Assembly: GCF_005870025.1 (NCBI RefSeq)
Contig: NZ_VATA01000027.1
Span: 25,913 to 89,912 of the forward strand
Direction: 5' to 3'
DNA length: 64,000 bases
DNA from: Poseidonocella sp. HB161398
GTDB taxonomy: Bacteria; Pseudomonadota; Alphaproteobacteria; Rhodobacterales; Rhodobacteraceae
Shown: piece by piece, positions 47,755-57,023 of the stretch
Position numbering within the stretch: the stretch's first letter is position 1
How the letters are laid out: each line of letters opens with the position of its first letter
Notes under the pieces: model-generated
What the model was told of the DNA's origin: nothing
Databases searched by the model: none
Seen by the model: only the letters and a program-made list of their open reading frames with translations
Position numbers and translations under genes: made by a program

Positions 47755-49170
47755 TCAGAGCGAGAAGATTTTGCCCGGATTCATGATATTCAGCGGATCC
47801 ACCCCCTGCTTGACCGCGCGCATCATCTCCAGCGCCCCGGCGCCGAGCTCCTTTTCCAGGTACTTCATCTTGCCCTGGCCGATGCCGTGCTCGCCGGTGC
47901 AGGTGCCGTCATGGGCGATCGCCAGGTCGTTGAGCCAGCCGACATAGGCCTCCGCGCGGTCGCGGTTGCCGGCATCCTGCGGATCGACGAAGACCAGCGT
48001 GTGGAAATTGCCGTCGCCGACATGGCCGACATTGGTGCCGATCAGCCCCAGCTCGTCGAGCTTGGCGCGCGAGGCGGTGACGCAGGCCGCCAGATGCGAG
48101 ACCGGCACGCAGACATCGGTGGAGAAGCCCACCCGCCCCGGGAAGAGCCCCAGCGCGGCCAGGTAGAAGTCGTGCCGCGCCTTCCACAGGCGGCGGCGCT
48201 CGTCGGCATCGGCGCTCCAGGCGACATTGACGGCGCCGTTGTCGCGCGCCAGCTCGGCGAAGACCTCGGTCTGCTCGTCGATGCTGCCCGGCGAGCCGTG
48301 GAATTCCAGCAGCAGGAGCGGCGTCTCCGGCAGGCCGACGCCATGGCTGCGGTTCACGTAGGACACCGCTGCCTCGTCGAGGAACTCCATCCGCGCCACC
48401 GGCAGGGCAAGCTGGATCACCTCCTGCGCGGTCAGGCAGGCCGCCTCGATATCCGTGAAGCTGGCGATCGCGCCGGTCACTGCCTCGGGCTGCGGGGCGA
48501 GCCGCAGCGTCAGCTCGGTGATGATCCCCAGCGTCCCCTCGGCGCCGATCATCAGCCGCGTGAGGTCATAGCCGGCCGAGCTCTTGCGCGCGCGGCTGGC
48601 GCTGCGCATCACCTCGCCCGAGGGCAGCACGGCCTCCAGCGACAGCACCCGGTCGCGCATCGTGCCGTAGCGCACCGCCGTCGTGCCCGAGGCGCGCGTC
48701 GCCGCCATCCCGCCGATCGAGGCATTGGCGCCCGGATCGACCGGGAAGAACAGGCCCGTGGCGCGCAGCTCGGTGTTCAGCGCCTCGCGGGTGATGCCGG
48801 GCTGGACGGTGACATCCATGTCCTCGGGCCGCAGCGACAGCACCTTGTCCATGCGCGACACATCGACCGAGATCCCGCCCAGCGGCGCGTTGACATGGCC
48901 CTCGAGCGAGGTGCCGGTGCCGAAGGGGATGACCGGCACCCGGTGGCGGGCGCAGATCCGCACGATCTCCTGCACCTCTTCCGTGCTCTCGGCAAAGGCC
49001 ACCGCATCGGGGATCTGGTTCTCCAGCCAGGTGGTGGTATGTCCATGCTGCTCGCGGAAGGAGCGGCCGGTCGCCAGCCGCGGCCCCAGCCGCGCCTCGA
49101 GCTCCGAAATCGCCGCACCGATAGCGTTCCTGTCGCGCAACTCCAGCACCTTGCATTCCTTTCCTGGCAT
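47755..49170 (-). CDS. FAD-linked oxidoreductase, GlcD/D-lactate dehydrogenase type
   Basis: 471 residues. A PCMH-type FAD domain (VPVIPFGTGTSLEGHVNAPL, then VDPGANASIGGMAATRASG) is followed by an FAD-oxidase C domain ending in DGTCTGEHGIGQGK with the active-site His. Substrates of the family are D-lactate, glycolate or D-2-hydroxyglutarate. No GlcE/GlcF genes follow, which favours a single-subunit D-lactate dehydrogenase. The divergent neighbour is phosphoglycolate phosphatase, which keeps glycolate possible. I start at the ATG at 49170 (MPGKECKVLEL). An upstream frame to 49278 would run to within 11 nt of that divergent gene's start codon (49290). Confidence 0.9.
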   Translation of the reverse strand: MPGKECKVLELRDRNAIGAAISELEARLGPRLATGRSFREQHGHTTTWLENQIPDAVAFAESTEEVQEIVRICARHRVPVIPFGTGTSLEGHVNAPLGGISVDVSRMDKVLSLRPEDMDVTVQPGITREALNTELRATGLFFPVDPGANASIGGMAATRASGTTAVRYGTMRDRVLSLEAVLPSGEVMRSASRARKSSAGYDLTRLMIGAEGTLGIITELTLRLAPQPEAVTGAIASFTDIEAACLTAQEVIQLALPVARMEFLDEAAVSYVNRSHGVGLPETPLLLLEFHGSPGSIDEQTEVFAELARDNGAVNVAWSADADERRRLWKARHDFYLAALGLFPGRVGFSTDVCVPVSHLAACVTASRAKLDELGLIGTNVGHVGDGNFHTLVFVDPQDAGNRDRAEAYVGWLNDLAIAHDGTCTGEHGIGQGKMKYLEKELGAGALEMMRAVKQGVDPLNIMNPGKIFSL

Positions 49171-49289
49171 GATCCCCGCGGCATAAGGGAAAGTGGGGGT
49201 TTCCGCCAGTGCCTGCTCCTGCGACCTGGCCCCATCTTGCATGGGCGCGCCCGAACCGCCATCTGGGCCCCATCGCAAAGGAGAGTCCC

Positions 49290-49961
49290 ATGACTACTGC
49301 CGCCGTCCTGTTCGATCTCGACGGAACCCTCATCGACAGCGCGCCGGACCTCCACTCCGCCGCCTGCCGGATGCTCGCCGCGGAAGGGCAGGAGCCGCTG
49401 CCCTTCGCGACCATTCGCAGCTTCATCGGCAACGGCGTGGCCAAGCTCGTGGAGCGCATCATCGGCGCGACCGGGCTCGACATGGCCGACCATCCGCGGC
49501 TGGTCGAGGCGTTCATGGACCATTACGGCGCCCATTCCACCGAGCTGACCCGGCCCTATCCCGGCGTGGCCGACGCGCTGGCGCGGTTCCGCATGATGGG
49601 CTACGGGCTGGGCGTCGTCACCAACAAGCCCGAGGCCCCCGCCCGCGCGATCCTGGCCGAGCTGGGCCTGGCCGGGTTCTTCCCGGTGGTGATCGGCGGC
49701 GACAGCTTCCCCGAGCGCAAGCCCGACCCGACCGGGCTCCTTTCCGCGGCCGAGACCCTGAAGGCCACCGCGACCGTCTTCGTCGGCGACAGCGAGGTCG
49801 ATGCCGAGACCGCCGGGCGCGCCGATCTGCCCTTCCTGCTCTTCACCGAGGGCTACCGCAAGTCGCCGGTCTTCCAGATCCCGCACCAGGGCATGTTCGG
49901 CAGCTTCGACCTGCTGCCCGCCCTGGTGGAGCCGCTGGTCTCGACCACGCGGCTGGTCTGA
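49290..49961 (+). CDS. gph: phosphoglycolate phosphatase
   Basis: 223 residues, HAD family. Motif I is FDLDGTLIDSAPDL (Asp9, Asp11), a helical cap lies at about 17-85, motif II is VVTNKPE, motif III is the Lys of PERKPDP, and motif IV is VFVGDSEVDAETA. It removes phosphate from 2-phosphoglycolate made by RuBisCO oxygenation or DNA repair. The ATG follows AAAGGAGAG at good spacing. A hairpin with six T residues follows the stop. Confidence 0.92.
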   Translation: MTTAAVLFDLDGTLIDSAPDLHSAACRMLAAEGQEPLPFATIRSFIGNGVAKLVERIIGATGLDMADHPRLVEAFMDHYGAHSTELTRPYPGVADALARFRMMGYGLGVVTNKPEAPARAILAELGLAGFFPVVIGGDSFPERKPDPTGLLSAAETLKATATVFVGDSEVDAETAGRADLPFLLFTEGYRKSPVFQIPHQGMFGSFDLLPALVEPLVSTTRLV

Positions 49962-49962
49962 G

Positions 49963-49986
49963 CCCCGGGCGGGGGCCGGGTTTTTT
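49963..49986 (+). terminator. rho-independent terminator after gph
   Basis: A CCCGG/CCGGG stem around a G-rich loop is followed directly by TTTTTT (49981-49986). It is placed 2 nt after the gph stop and before the TAXI transporter genes. Confidence 0.8.
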
Positions 49987-50063
49987 GCATTGAGCAGCCG
50001 CCCCCGCTCTACTAGGCTCGCCCTGACCGGTCCCGGGGAGAGGGCCGTACAGGGAGGAAAATC

Positions 50064-51068
50064 ATGTCATTTCTGCGCAGCGCCGCTTTCGCGGCCGCCG
50101 CGGCCATTGCCGCTGTTCCGGTTGCCGCCGAAGAGGCCAGCTACATCCTGGCCACCGCCTCGACCGGGGGCACCTACTATCCGGTGGGGGTGGCGCTCTC
50201 CACGCTGATCAAGGTCAAGCTGGAGCCGGCCGAGAAGATCGGCATGTCGGCGATCAGCTCCGCGGGTTCGGCCGAGAACGTGCGGCTGCTGCGCGAAGGC
50301 GAGGCGGAATTCGCGATCCTGCAGGGTCTCTACGGCTACTACGCCGCCACCGGCTCGGGCCCGATGGAAGAGATCGGCCCGCAGGAGAACCTGCGCTCGG
50401 TCTCGATGCTGTGGCAGAATGTCGAGCAGTTCGTCGTCGCCTCCGAGGCGGCCGGAACCGGCACGATGGCGGATTTCGTCGGGCTGAAGGGCGAGTCGGT
50501 GGCGCTGGGGTCGCAGAATTCCGGCACGATCGGCTCGAACCGCACGCTGCTGGCGGGGCTCGGCGTCGATATCGATGCCGACTACACGCTGGTCTATGGC
50601 GGCTACGGCCCGGCGGCCGAGGCGCTGCAGAACGGCCAGGTCAAGGGGATCAGCACCCCGGCGGGCGTGCCGACCGGCGCGATCAGCCAGCTCTTCGCGG
50701 CGATGGGCGACAAGGTCACGCTTTTGTCCTTCACCCCCGAGGAACTGGCCGCGGCCGATGGCGGCAAGGAGCTCTGGACCCCCTTCACCGTCAAGGGCGG
50801 CACCTATCCGGGCCTGGCCGAGGACGTGACCACCATCGCGCAGCCGAATTTCCTGGCGACCACCGCCGAGCTGCCCGAGGAGAACGTCTATCTGATCACC
50901 AAGGCGATCTACGAGAACCTGCCCTTCCTGCAGGCGATCCACCCGGCGACCAAGGCGATGGCGCTGGAGCAGGCGATCGCGGGCCTGCCGCTGCCGCTGC
51001 ATCCCGGCGCGGCGCGCTACTACCAGGAGGTCGGCGTCACGATCCCCGACCGGCTGATCGCCAAGTGA
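50064..51068 (+). CDS. TAXI-family TRAP transporter solute-binding protein
   Basis: 334 residues. A Sec signal peptide (about 1-22, cleavage near PVAAEE) precedes the TAXI solute-binding fold (ATASTGGTYYPVGVALS, ISSAGSAENVRLLREGEAEFA in parts, AVALGSQNSG-like VALGSQNSGT, YGGYGPAAEALQNGQ). It is a periplasmic receptor of a TRAP system, and TAXI ligands include glutamate and related acids, so the ligand here is not predictable. GGGAGG stands 8 nt before the ATG. It precedes the fused permease gene by 58 nt. Confidence 0.95.
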   Translation: MSFLRSAAFAAAAAIAAVPVAAEEASYILATASTGGTYYPVGVALSTLIKVKLEPAEKIGMSAISSAGSAENVRLLREGEAEFAILQGLYGYYAATGSGPMEEIGPQENLRSVSMLWQNVEQFVVASEAAGTGTMADFVGLKGESVALGSQNSGTIGSNRTLLAGLGVDIDADYTLVYGGYGPAAEALQNGQVKGISTPAGVPTGAISQLFAAMGDKVTLLSFTPEELAAADGGKELWTPFTVKGGTYPGLAEDVTTIAQPNFLATTAELPEENVYLITKAIYENLPFLQAIHPATKAMALEQAIAGLPLPLHPGAARYYQEVGVTIPDRLIAK

Positions 51069-51126
51069 TCCCGCAGGCCCGCCCCGGCAGGGCGGGCCGT
51101 CCCCAGCCCTAGCCGGAAGCAGTTCC

Positions 51127-53247
51127 ATGTCCGATCCCGAAGCGGGCGGCCCCGATCCGAGCTGGCGGCGGTTCTCCGCGCCGGCGGAGACGGGCATCGC
51201 CATCCTCTGCGTCCTGATCGCGCTCGGCCATATCTACGTGGCCTTCGATCCCGTCATCTCCGAATTCGCGCGCAACGCCTACCATTTCGCGGGCTTCGCC
51301 TTCCTCGCCGCGGTGCTGAAACCGGCGATTGCGCCGATGGGCCCCTCGCCGTTCTGGCGCGCCGTGGACGTGGTCTTCGGCCTCGCCACCGCGGCGGCGG
51401 CGGTGCATCTGGTCGCCGCCGAGAACGCGATCTACGCCCGCGGGGTCAAGCTCCAGGGGCTCGACTGGGCGGCGATCGCGATCTGCCTGCTGGCCGCGGT
51501 CGAGCTGACCCGGCGGCTGACCGGCGCGATCATCCCGGTGCTGATCCTGCTGTCGCTCAGCTACGTGCTGGTCTGGGGGCGCTGGATCGGCGGGGTGTTC
51601 CACTTCCCCGGGCTCAGCCTGGAGACCGTGGCCTTCCGCTCGGTCTATGGCGATGACGCGATGTTCGGCTCGATCGCGCGGATCTCGTCGACCTATGTCT
51701 TCCTCTTCATCCTCTTCGGCGCCTTCCTGATCCGCTCGGGGGCGGGGGATTTCGTCATCAACCTGGCGCGCGCGGTCGCCGGGCGGATGGTCGGCGGGCC
51801 GGGCATCGTCGCGGTGATCGCCTCGGGGCTGACCGGGACGATCTCGGGCTCGGCCATCGCCAACACGGCCTCGACCGGCGTGATCACCATCCCGCTGATG
51901 AAGCGCGCGGGCTTCGCGCCGAAATTTGCCGGAGGCGTGGAGGCGGCAGCCTCCACCGGCGGGCAGCTCATGCCGCCGATCATGGGGGCGGGGGCCTTCG
52001 TGATGGCGAGCTTCACCCAGATCCCCTACGAGAAGATCGTCGCCGTCGCGGCCCTGCCGGCGCTGCTCTACTTCCTGTCGGTCGCCTTCTTCATCCGGGT
52101 GGAGGCGCGCCGCCTGGCGCTGCCGCCGATGGCCGCGGACGGGCAGACGCTGGGCTCGGCCTTCCGCCAGGGCGGCGCCAGCTTCGTGATCCCGATCTGC
52201 CTGCTGATCGGGCTTCTGGTCTCGGGCTTCACCCCGACCTATGCGGCGGTTTTCGGCATCCTCTCGGTCGTCGCCTCGAGCTGGCTGACGCGGACGCCGA
52301 TGGGCCCGAAGGCGGTGTGGGAGGCGCTGGTCTCGGGCACCAGGGGCATGGTGATGACCGCGGTGCTGCTCTGCTCCGTCGGGCTCGTCGTGAACGTGAT
52401 CACCACCGCCGGGGTCGGCAACACCTTCAGCCTGATGATCTCCGACTGGGCGGGGGGCAGCATCCTCGTCGCCATCATCCTGATCGGGCTGGCGAGCCTG
52501 GTCCTCGGCATGGGGCTGCCGGTCACCGCGGCCTATATCGTGCTGGCGACGCTCTCGGCGCCGGCGCTGGCGGGGATGATCTCGGACCGCTTCGTGATCG
52601 ACGCCATCGCCAATGGCACGCTGCCCGAGACGGCGAAACCGATCCTGATGCTGGCGAACCCCGAGGCGATGATGCAGCTCGCCCAGGGCATGACCCGGAC
52701 GGAGGCGGCGGCGCTGGTCCATGCGCTGCCGCTGGAGATCGCCGCGCCGCTGCGCGACATGGTCGTGCCGCCCGAGGTGGCGCTGACCGGGCTCCTCTCG
52801 GCGCACATGATCGTCTTCTGGCTCAGCCAGGACAGCAACGTGACCCCGCCGGTGGCGCTGGCGGCCTTCACCGCGGCGGCGATCGCCAAGGCGCCCGCCA
52901 TGGGAACGGGATTCGCCAGCTGGAAGCTCGCCAAGGGGCTCTACATCGTGCCGGTGCTTTTCGCCTACACGCCGCTCTTGTCAGGCGACTGGGGCGAGGC
53001 GCTGCGGGTGACGATCCCGGCGGTCTTCGGCCTCTATGCGCTGGCGGGCTTCCTGCAGGGCGGGCTCGAGCGGCCGATCGGCTGGCCGGTGCGCCTCCTT
53101 GCCGGGGCGCTCGGCCTGGCCTGCCTCTGGCCGCTCGGGGTGCTCTGGCACGCGCTGGCCGCAGCGGGGGTGGTGGCGCTGACGCTTCTCAGCGCGCGGG
53201 GCGGGCTCAGGCCGCCTTCACCCGCTCCCGGCCATGGGGCGCCGTGA
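51127..53247 (+). CDS. TAXI-type TRAP transporter fused permease (DctQM)
   Basis: 706 residues, highly hydrophobic, with a DctQ-like four-helix part (about 20-160) fused to a DctM-like part. Marks include GLTGTISGSAIANTASTGVITIPLM (read in parts), STGGQLMPPIMGAGAFVMA, LVLGMGLPVTAAYIVLA and SNVTPPVALAAFTAAAIA. It transports the solute delivered by the upstream TAXI protein with a sodium gradient. The last 41 nt overlap the convergent glutathione-transferase gene. Confidence 0.94.
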   Translation: MSDPEAGGPDPSWRRFSAPAETGIAILCVLIALGHIYVAFDPVISEFARNAYHFAGFAFLAAVLKPAIAPMGPSPFWRAVDVVFGLATAAAAVHLVAAENAIYARGVKLQGLDWAAIAICLLAAVELTRRLTGAIIPVLILLSLSYVLVWGRWIGGVFHFPGLSLETVAFRSVYGDDAMFGSIARISSTYVFLFILFGAFLIRSGAGDFVINLARAVAGRMVGGPGIVAVIASGLTGTISGSAIANTASTGVITIPLMKRAGFAPKFAGGVEAAASTGGQLMPPIMGAGAFVMASFTQIPYEKIVAVAALPALLYFLSVAFFIRVEARRLALPPMAADGQTLGSAFRQGGASFVIPICLLIGLLVSGFTPTYAAVFGILSVVASSWLTRTPMGPKAVWEALVSGTRGMVMTAVLLCSVGLVVNVITTAGVGNTFSLMISDWAGGSILVAIILIGLASLVLGMGLPVTAAYIVLATLSAPALAGMISDRFVIDAIANGTLPETAKPILMLANPEAMMQLAQGMTRTEAAALVHALPLEIAAPLRDMVVPPEVALTGLLSAHMIVFWLSQDSNVTPPVALAAFTAAAIAKAPAMGTGFASWKLAKGLYIVPVLFAYTPLLSGDWGEALRVTIPAVFGLYALAGFLQGGLERPIGWPVRLLAGALGLACLWPLGVLWHALAAAGVVALTLLSARGGLRPPSPAPGHGAP

Positions 53248-54196
53248 AGTCGATCTCGGGCCCGGTCGAGAGGATCCGGTGCGGGTTCACTGTCTCGTGG
53301 CTGATATAGTAGTGCCGCCGCGTGTGGTCCATGTTCACCGTCCCGGCGATGCCCGGCCACTGGTAGAGCTCGCGCGTGTAGCCCCAGAGGTTCGGATAGT
53401 CGACGATCCGGCGGCGGTCGCACTTGAAATGGCCGTGATAGACCGGGTCGAAGCGCAGGAGCGTGGTGAAGAGCCGCCAGTCGGCCTCGGTCACGCGCGA
53501 TCCGGCCAGGTAGCGGCGGGTCGCCAGCCGGTCCTCCAGCCAGTCGAGCGTCTCGAAGAGCGGCTCGACCGCGGCGTCATAGGCCTCTTGCGTGGTGGCG
53601 AAGCCGCATTTGTAGACGCCGTTATTGACGGTGTCGTAGATCCGCGCATTCAGCGCATCGATCTCTTCGGCCAGGCAGGCGGGATAGTAGTCGCCCCGCG
53701 CCGCGCCGACCCCGTCGAAGGCGGAGTTGAACATCCGGATGATCTCGGCGCTCTCGTTCGAGACGATGGTCTCCTGCCGCTTGTCCCACAGGATCGGCAC
53801 CGTCACCCGGCCGGAATACTGCGGATCGGCCCGGAGGTAGATCTGGTAGGCATAGTCCGAGCCGAAGAGATGGTCATGCGGGATGCCGTCGCCCGGATCC
53901 TCGAAGGTCCAGCCATGATCGCCCATGTACCAGTTGACGAAGGAGACGGAGACCATCTCCTCCAGTCCCTTCAGCGCGCGGAAGATCAGCGTCCGGTGCG
54001 CCCAGGGGCAGGCATAGGCGACATAGAGATGGTAGCGTCCCGGCTCGGCCCGGAATCCCGCCCGGCCCGAGGGCCCGGCCGCGCCGTCGGGGGTGATCCA
54101 GTTGCGGAACTGCGCGGCAGAGCGCTCGAACTTTCCGCCGGTCTTGTCGGTGTCGTACCACTGGTCTTTCCAGACCCCGTCCACGAGAAGTCCCAT
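53207..54196 (-). CDS. glutathionyl-hydroquinone reductase (Xi-class glutathione transferase)
   Basis: 329 residues. The catalytic Cys lies in VAYACPWAHRTLIFRALKG, the family hallmark. NWYMGDHGWTFEDP, RVTVPILWDKRQETIVSNESAEI (in parts) and HYYISHETVNPHRI are typical of the YqjG/PcpF group. It reduces glutathionyl-hydroquinones to hydroquinones with GSH. The ATG at 54196 (MGLLVDGVWKDQW) is the family start. It is convergent with and overlaps the TAXI permease by 41 nt. No quinone-degradation genes are adjacent, so a general detoxification role fits. Confidence 0.93.
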   Translation of the reverse strand: MGLLVDGVWKDQWYDTDKTGGKFERSAAQFRNWITPDGAAGPSGRAGFRAEPGRYHLYVAYACPWAHRTLIFRALKGLEEMVSVSFVNWYMGDHGWTFEDPGDGIPHDHLFGSDYAYQIYLRADPQYSGRVTVPILWDKRQETIVSNESAEIIRMFNSAFDGVGAARGDYYPACLAEEIDALNARIYDTVNNGVYKCGFATTQEAYDAAVEPLFETLDWLEDRLATRRYLAGSRVTEADWRLFTTLLRFDPVYHGHFKCDRRRIVDYPNLWGYTRELYQWPGIAGTVNMDHTRRHYYISHETVNPHRILSTGPEIDFTAPHGRERVKAA

Positions 54197-54287
54197 CGCG
54201 CGTTCCTTTCCGATTCTCCCTGAGGGGAAAATGGCGGTTTCGCGCGATGGTTCCACCCTTGCGTGTGCACAGGACCTGTGCGCGGCC

Positions 54288-54974
54288 TCAGTCCTTGGCC
54301 AGGCGGTGGTAGAAATGGGTGAAGCTGGCGGCACCGATGATCGGCACGACGAGGTTCAGGAGCGGCACCGTCAGCGGGATCGCCATCAGCCCGCCCAGAA
54401 GCCAGATCTGCCCGGCATGCTTGCGCCGCATCTCCTTGGCCTTCGCCGCGCCCAGCCGCCGCATCGCGACCAGCTGGAAGTATTCCCGGCCGAGCAGGAA
54501 GCCGTTCAGCGCCCAGAAGATCACCGGCGCGAAGGGGATGAAGAAGATGTAGAGGATGAAGGCCGCGATATTCGCCAGGATCAGCACGCCGAGGAAGCTG
54601 AACGTGTCGCCCAGCGTCTCCAGGAACGGGGTGGGGCGGACATCGGGCAGATGCGGATAGTGCCGCTCTTCCACCGCGTCGGCGACCTGGTCGAGGAACA
54701 TGCCGGTGAAGGCCGAGGCGACCGGGATCATCAGGAAGCTCGACAGGAACATCGCGCCCAGCACCGAGGCGCCCGAGGCGATGTCGTTGATCCAGCCGAT
54801 CTGGCCGATCCAGGGCAGGGTCACGGTGTCCGGCACGGCCCAGGCGACCACCCAGGCGGTGGCGATGTAGAACAGGAACAGCAGCCCGACGGTGATGCCG
54901 AGCCCGAGGAACAGCACCTTGCGGAAGCGCGGATCGCCGATCTGCCCGAGCGCGCGGGAAATGTCGCGGATCAT
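54288..54974 (-). CDS. EI24/CysZ-like membrane protein
   Basis: 228 residues with four to five hydrophobic segments (about 22-45, 68-92, 122-145, 190-215). The EI24 domain is recognisable from SFLMIPVASAFTGMFLDQVADAVEERHYP (read in parts) and WALNGFLLGREYFQLVAMRR. CysZ members import sulfate, but this alphaproteobacterial branch has no proven function that I know. It overlaps the nitroreductase gene by 4 nt. Confidence 0.88.
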   Translation of the reverse strand: MIRDISRALGQIGDPRFRKVLFLGLGITVGLLFLFYIATAWVVAWAVPDTVTLPWIGQIGWINDIASGASVLGAMFLSSFLMIPVASAFTGMFLDQVADAVEERHYPHLPDVRPTPFLETLGDTFSFLGVLILANIAAFILYIFFIPFAPVIFWALNGFLLGREYFQLVAMRRLGAAKAKEMRRKHAGQIWLLGGLMAIPLTVPLLNLVVPIIGAASFTHFYHRLAKD

Positions 54975-55549
54975 GCGGACACCCAGGTGGTCAGCGCGTT
55001 CACATCGGGGCGCGGGCGGTCCGGCGGGGCCACGGTCTCGGTGCCGATATGGACGATCCCGGCGACCAGCTCGTTTTCCGCCAGGCCGAAGGCCGCCTTG
55101 CGGAATTCCGCGTCATGGCTCGCCCAGCCCGAAAGCCAGTTCGCCCCCCAGCCGGTGGCCAGCGCCGCGTTCAGGAGCGACAGGCAGACCGCGCCCGCGG
55201 TGTAGAGCTGCTCGATCTCGGGGATCTTCGGGCTCTCCTTCGGGGTGAAGATCACGGCCACGGCGAAATTGCCGGTCTCGTAGACCATCTTCTGCTTGGC
55301 GATCTCCTCGGGCAGCTTGCCCATCCGCGTGCCGGTTTCCCCGATCAGCCCCGCGATGCGGGCCAGCGCGGGCTTTTCCAGCACCAGGAAGCGGAACGGC
55401 TCCAGCGCGCCATGGTCGGGCGTGCGCGCCGCCGCGGCCAGGAGCGGCCCCAGCTCCTCGGAACTGGGCACCGGCGTGGTCAGCGTCTTCGACGGGCGGG
55501 AACGCCGGGTCAGCAGGAAGTCGAGAACATCGGGGCGTGCGGCGGTCAC
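54971..55549 (-). CDS. nitroreductase family protein (YdjA-like)
   Basis: 192 residues. It is an FMN-dependent oxidoreductase with the N-terminal LLTRRSRPSKTL phosphate-binding motif, TPDHGALEPFRFLVLE, and GAVCLSLLNAALATGWGANW in the core. It should form a dimer with FMN at the interface. The physiological substrate is unknown. No ATG fits, so I chose the GTG at 55549, which has GGAG seven nt upstream. It is first in a two-gene unit with the EI24 protein and divergent from the DUF167 gene. Confidence 0.9.
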   Translation of the reverse strand: MTAARPDVLDFLLTRRSRPSKTLTTPVPSSEELGPLLAAAARTPDHGALEPFRFLVLEKPALARIAGLIGETGTRMGKLPEEIAKQKMVYETGNFAVAVIFTPKESPKIPEIEQLYTAGAVCLSLLNAALATGWGANWLSGWASHDAEFRKAAFGLAENELVAGIVHIGTETVAPPDRPRPDVNALTTWVSA

Positions 55550-55652
55550 ATCGGGTCTCCTTGATCTTTGCGCCTCTAGGTCGGCGCTTTGCCCCGCCGG
55601 GTCAAGGCGCGAAGCACTTGCGCCGCACCCCGCGCGCAGGGCAGGAGAGGGC

Positions 55653-55883
55653 ATGGAGACAGGCGACACCATTACCGTGAAGGTCACGCCCAAGGCCTCG
55701 CGCGCGCGGATCACCGAAGCCGCGGAGGGCGGGCTGCATGTCTATGTCACCGTCGCCCCCGAGAACGGCAAGGCCAATGCCGAGGTACAGAAGGCGCTGG
55801 CCAGGCATCTCGGCCTGCCGAAGACGGCGCTGCGGCTGATCCGCGGCGGGAAATCCCGCGAGAAGACCTTCCAGCGGGTCTGA
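55653..55883 (+). CDS. DUF167 (YggU) family protein
   Basis: 76 residues with the complete small alpha/beta fold of YggU. The signature is readable (ITVKVTPKASRARI, VYVTVAPENGKANAEVQKALA in parts, and LIRGGKSREKTFQ). Function is unknown. GGAGAGG stands just before the ATG. It is convergent with the next gene, with only 5 nt between the stops. Confidence 0.92.
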   Translation: METGDTITVKVTPKASRARITEAAEGGLHVYVTVAPENGKANAEVQKALARHLGLPKTALRLIRGGKSREKTFQRV

Positions 55884-55888
55884 CGCGG

Positions 55889-56122
55889 CTATTTCTCGAC
55901 CACGCGGTACATCCCCTCTGGCAGGTCGAGCGCGGCGCGCAGATCGGCGAGCTGCGCCATCGACAGGGTGATCAGGTTGTCCTGCCGCCGGACCGGGTCG
56001 TACTGGGCGATGGTCACGCAGTCGTCGAGCGCGGAGACGATGACATCCTCCTGCAGGTGCTTCTGGCCCTCGTCGACCAGCGTGACCACAGTGGCGTCGA
56101 AATCGTGCTCGATGGTGAACAT
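55889..56122 (-). CDS. small conserved protein of unknown function
   Basis: 77 acidic residues without signal or membrane segment. MFTIEHDFDATVVTLVDEG opens with beta strands, and TLSMAQLADLRAALDLPEGMY closes with a helix. It looks like a compact soluble domain. I recall similar unnamed proteins in Rhodobacterales but no family name. It is flanked by a convergent DUF167 gene and the divergent M48 protease gene. Confidence 0.7.
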   Translation of the reverse strand: MFTIEHDFDATVVTLVDEGQKHLQEDVIVSALDDCVTIAQYDPVRRQDNLITLSMAQLADLRAALDLPEGMYRVVEK

Positions 56123-56288
56123 GGGGAAACCCTCCGCTTTTGCAGCTTCAGGCTAGCGCGGGCCGGGGCAGGTGGAAACCCGCTTGGCAGGCGCGGAGCT
56201 GCGGCGGATGGCGGAAGGTCACGGCCGCGTGCCTTGCCTGACCCAGCCGCCGCCGCTAGATATTGCAACGGCTTTTGAGGAGGCATGG

Positions 56289-57023
56289 ATGCGCGTAGGA
56301 AGATCGGCCGGGCTGGCGCTGCTGCTGGGGGCGGCAATGGCGCTGCAGGGCTGCGTGGTGACGACTGTCCCGCAGACCGGCCAGAGGGTGGCGGTCCCCA
56401 CCGTCCAGGGCACGCCCGCCCCGGCGCCCGCGGGCAAGGATTTCGCCACGGTCGTCGCGCGCGTGGAGCCGGTGGCCGAGAGCATGTGCCGCTCGACCCC
56501 GGGCCAGCGCAACTGCGATTTCCGCATCGAGCTGGACCGCGACCCGTCGAAGCCGGCCAACGCCTACCAGACGCTTCTGGCGAACGGCCAGCCGCTCTTG
56601 GTGGTGAACCAGACGCTGATCGACGATCTGGAGAATGCCGACGAGCTGGCCTTCGTGATCTCGCACGAGGCGGCACACCATATCTCCGACCATATCGCCC
56701 GCCAGCAGAACAGCACCGAGGCCGCGGCGATCGCGGCGGGGATGGCGGCGGCGGCGCTTGGCGGGACATCTTCCTCGATCGCCTCGGCGCAGCAGATCGG
56801 CGCCTTTGCCGGCTCGCGCGTCTATTCCAAGGATTTCGAGCTGGAGGCCGACAGCCTCGGCGCGCAGATCGCCTATTACGCGGGCTACGACCCGGTGGTG
56901 GGGATCGGCTATTTCAGCCGCGCGCGCGATCCCGGCGACCAGTTCCTCGGCACCCACCCGCCGAACGCCCAGCGGATCAGCGCGGTGAAGGCGACGATGT
57001 CGCGGCTGAAGGCGGCGCAGTAG
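56289..57023 (+). CDS. M48 family metalloprotease lipoprotein
   Basis: 244 residues. A lipoprotein signal ends at Cys22 (MALQGCVV). The zinc protease motif HEAAH is at 126-130, with the third ligand Glu in FELEADSLGAQIAYYAGYDP. The domain finishes with THPPNAQRISAVK. It resembles the BepA/LoiP group that polices outer-membrane protein assembly, so a periplasmic, membrane-attached quality-control protease is likely. The start at 56289 gives a perfect signal. A longer frame upstream has none. The 3' end overlaps a convergent gene by 47 nt. Confidence 0.92.
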   Translation: MRVGRSAGLALLLGAAMALQGCVVTTVPQTGQRVAVPTVQGTPAPAPAGKDFATVVARVEPVAESMCRSTPGQRNCDFRIELDRDPSKPANAYQTLLANGQPLLVVNQTLIDDLENADELAFVISHEAAHHISDHIARQQNSTEAAAIAAGMAAAALGGTSSSIASAQQIGAFAGSRVYSKDFELEADSLGAQIAYYAGYDPVVGIGYFSRARDPGDQFLGTHPPNAQRISAVKATMSRLKAAQ

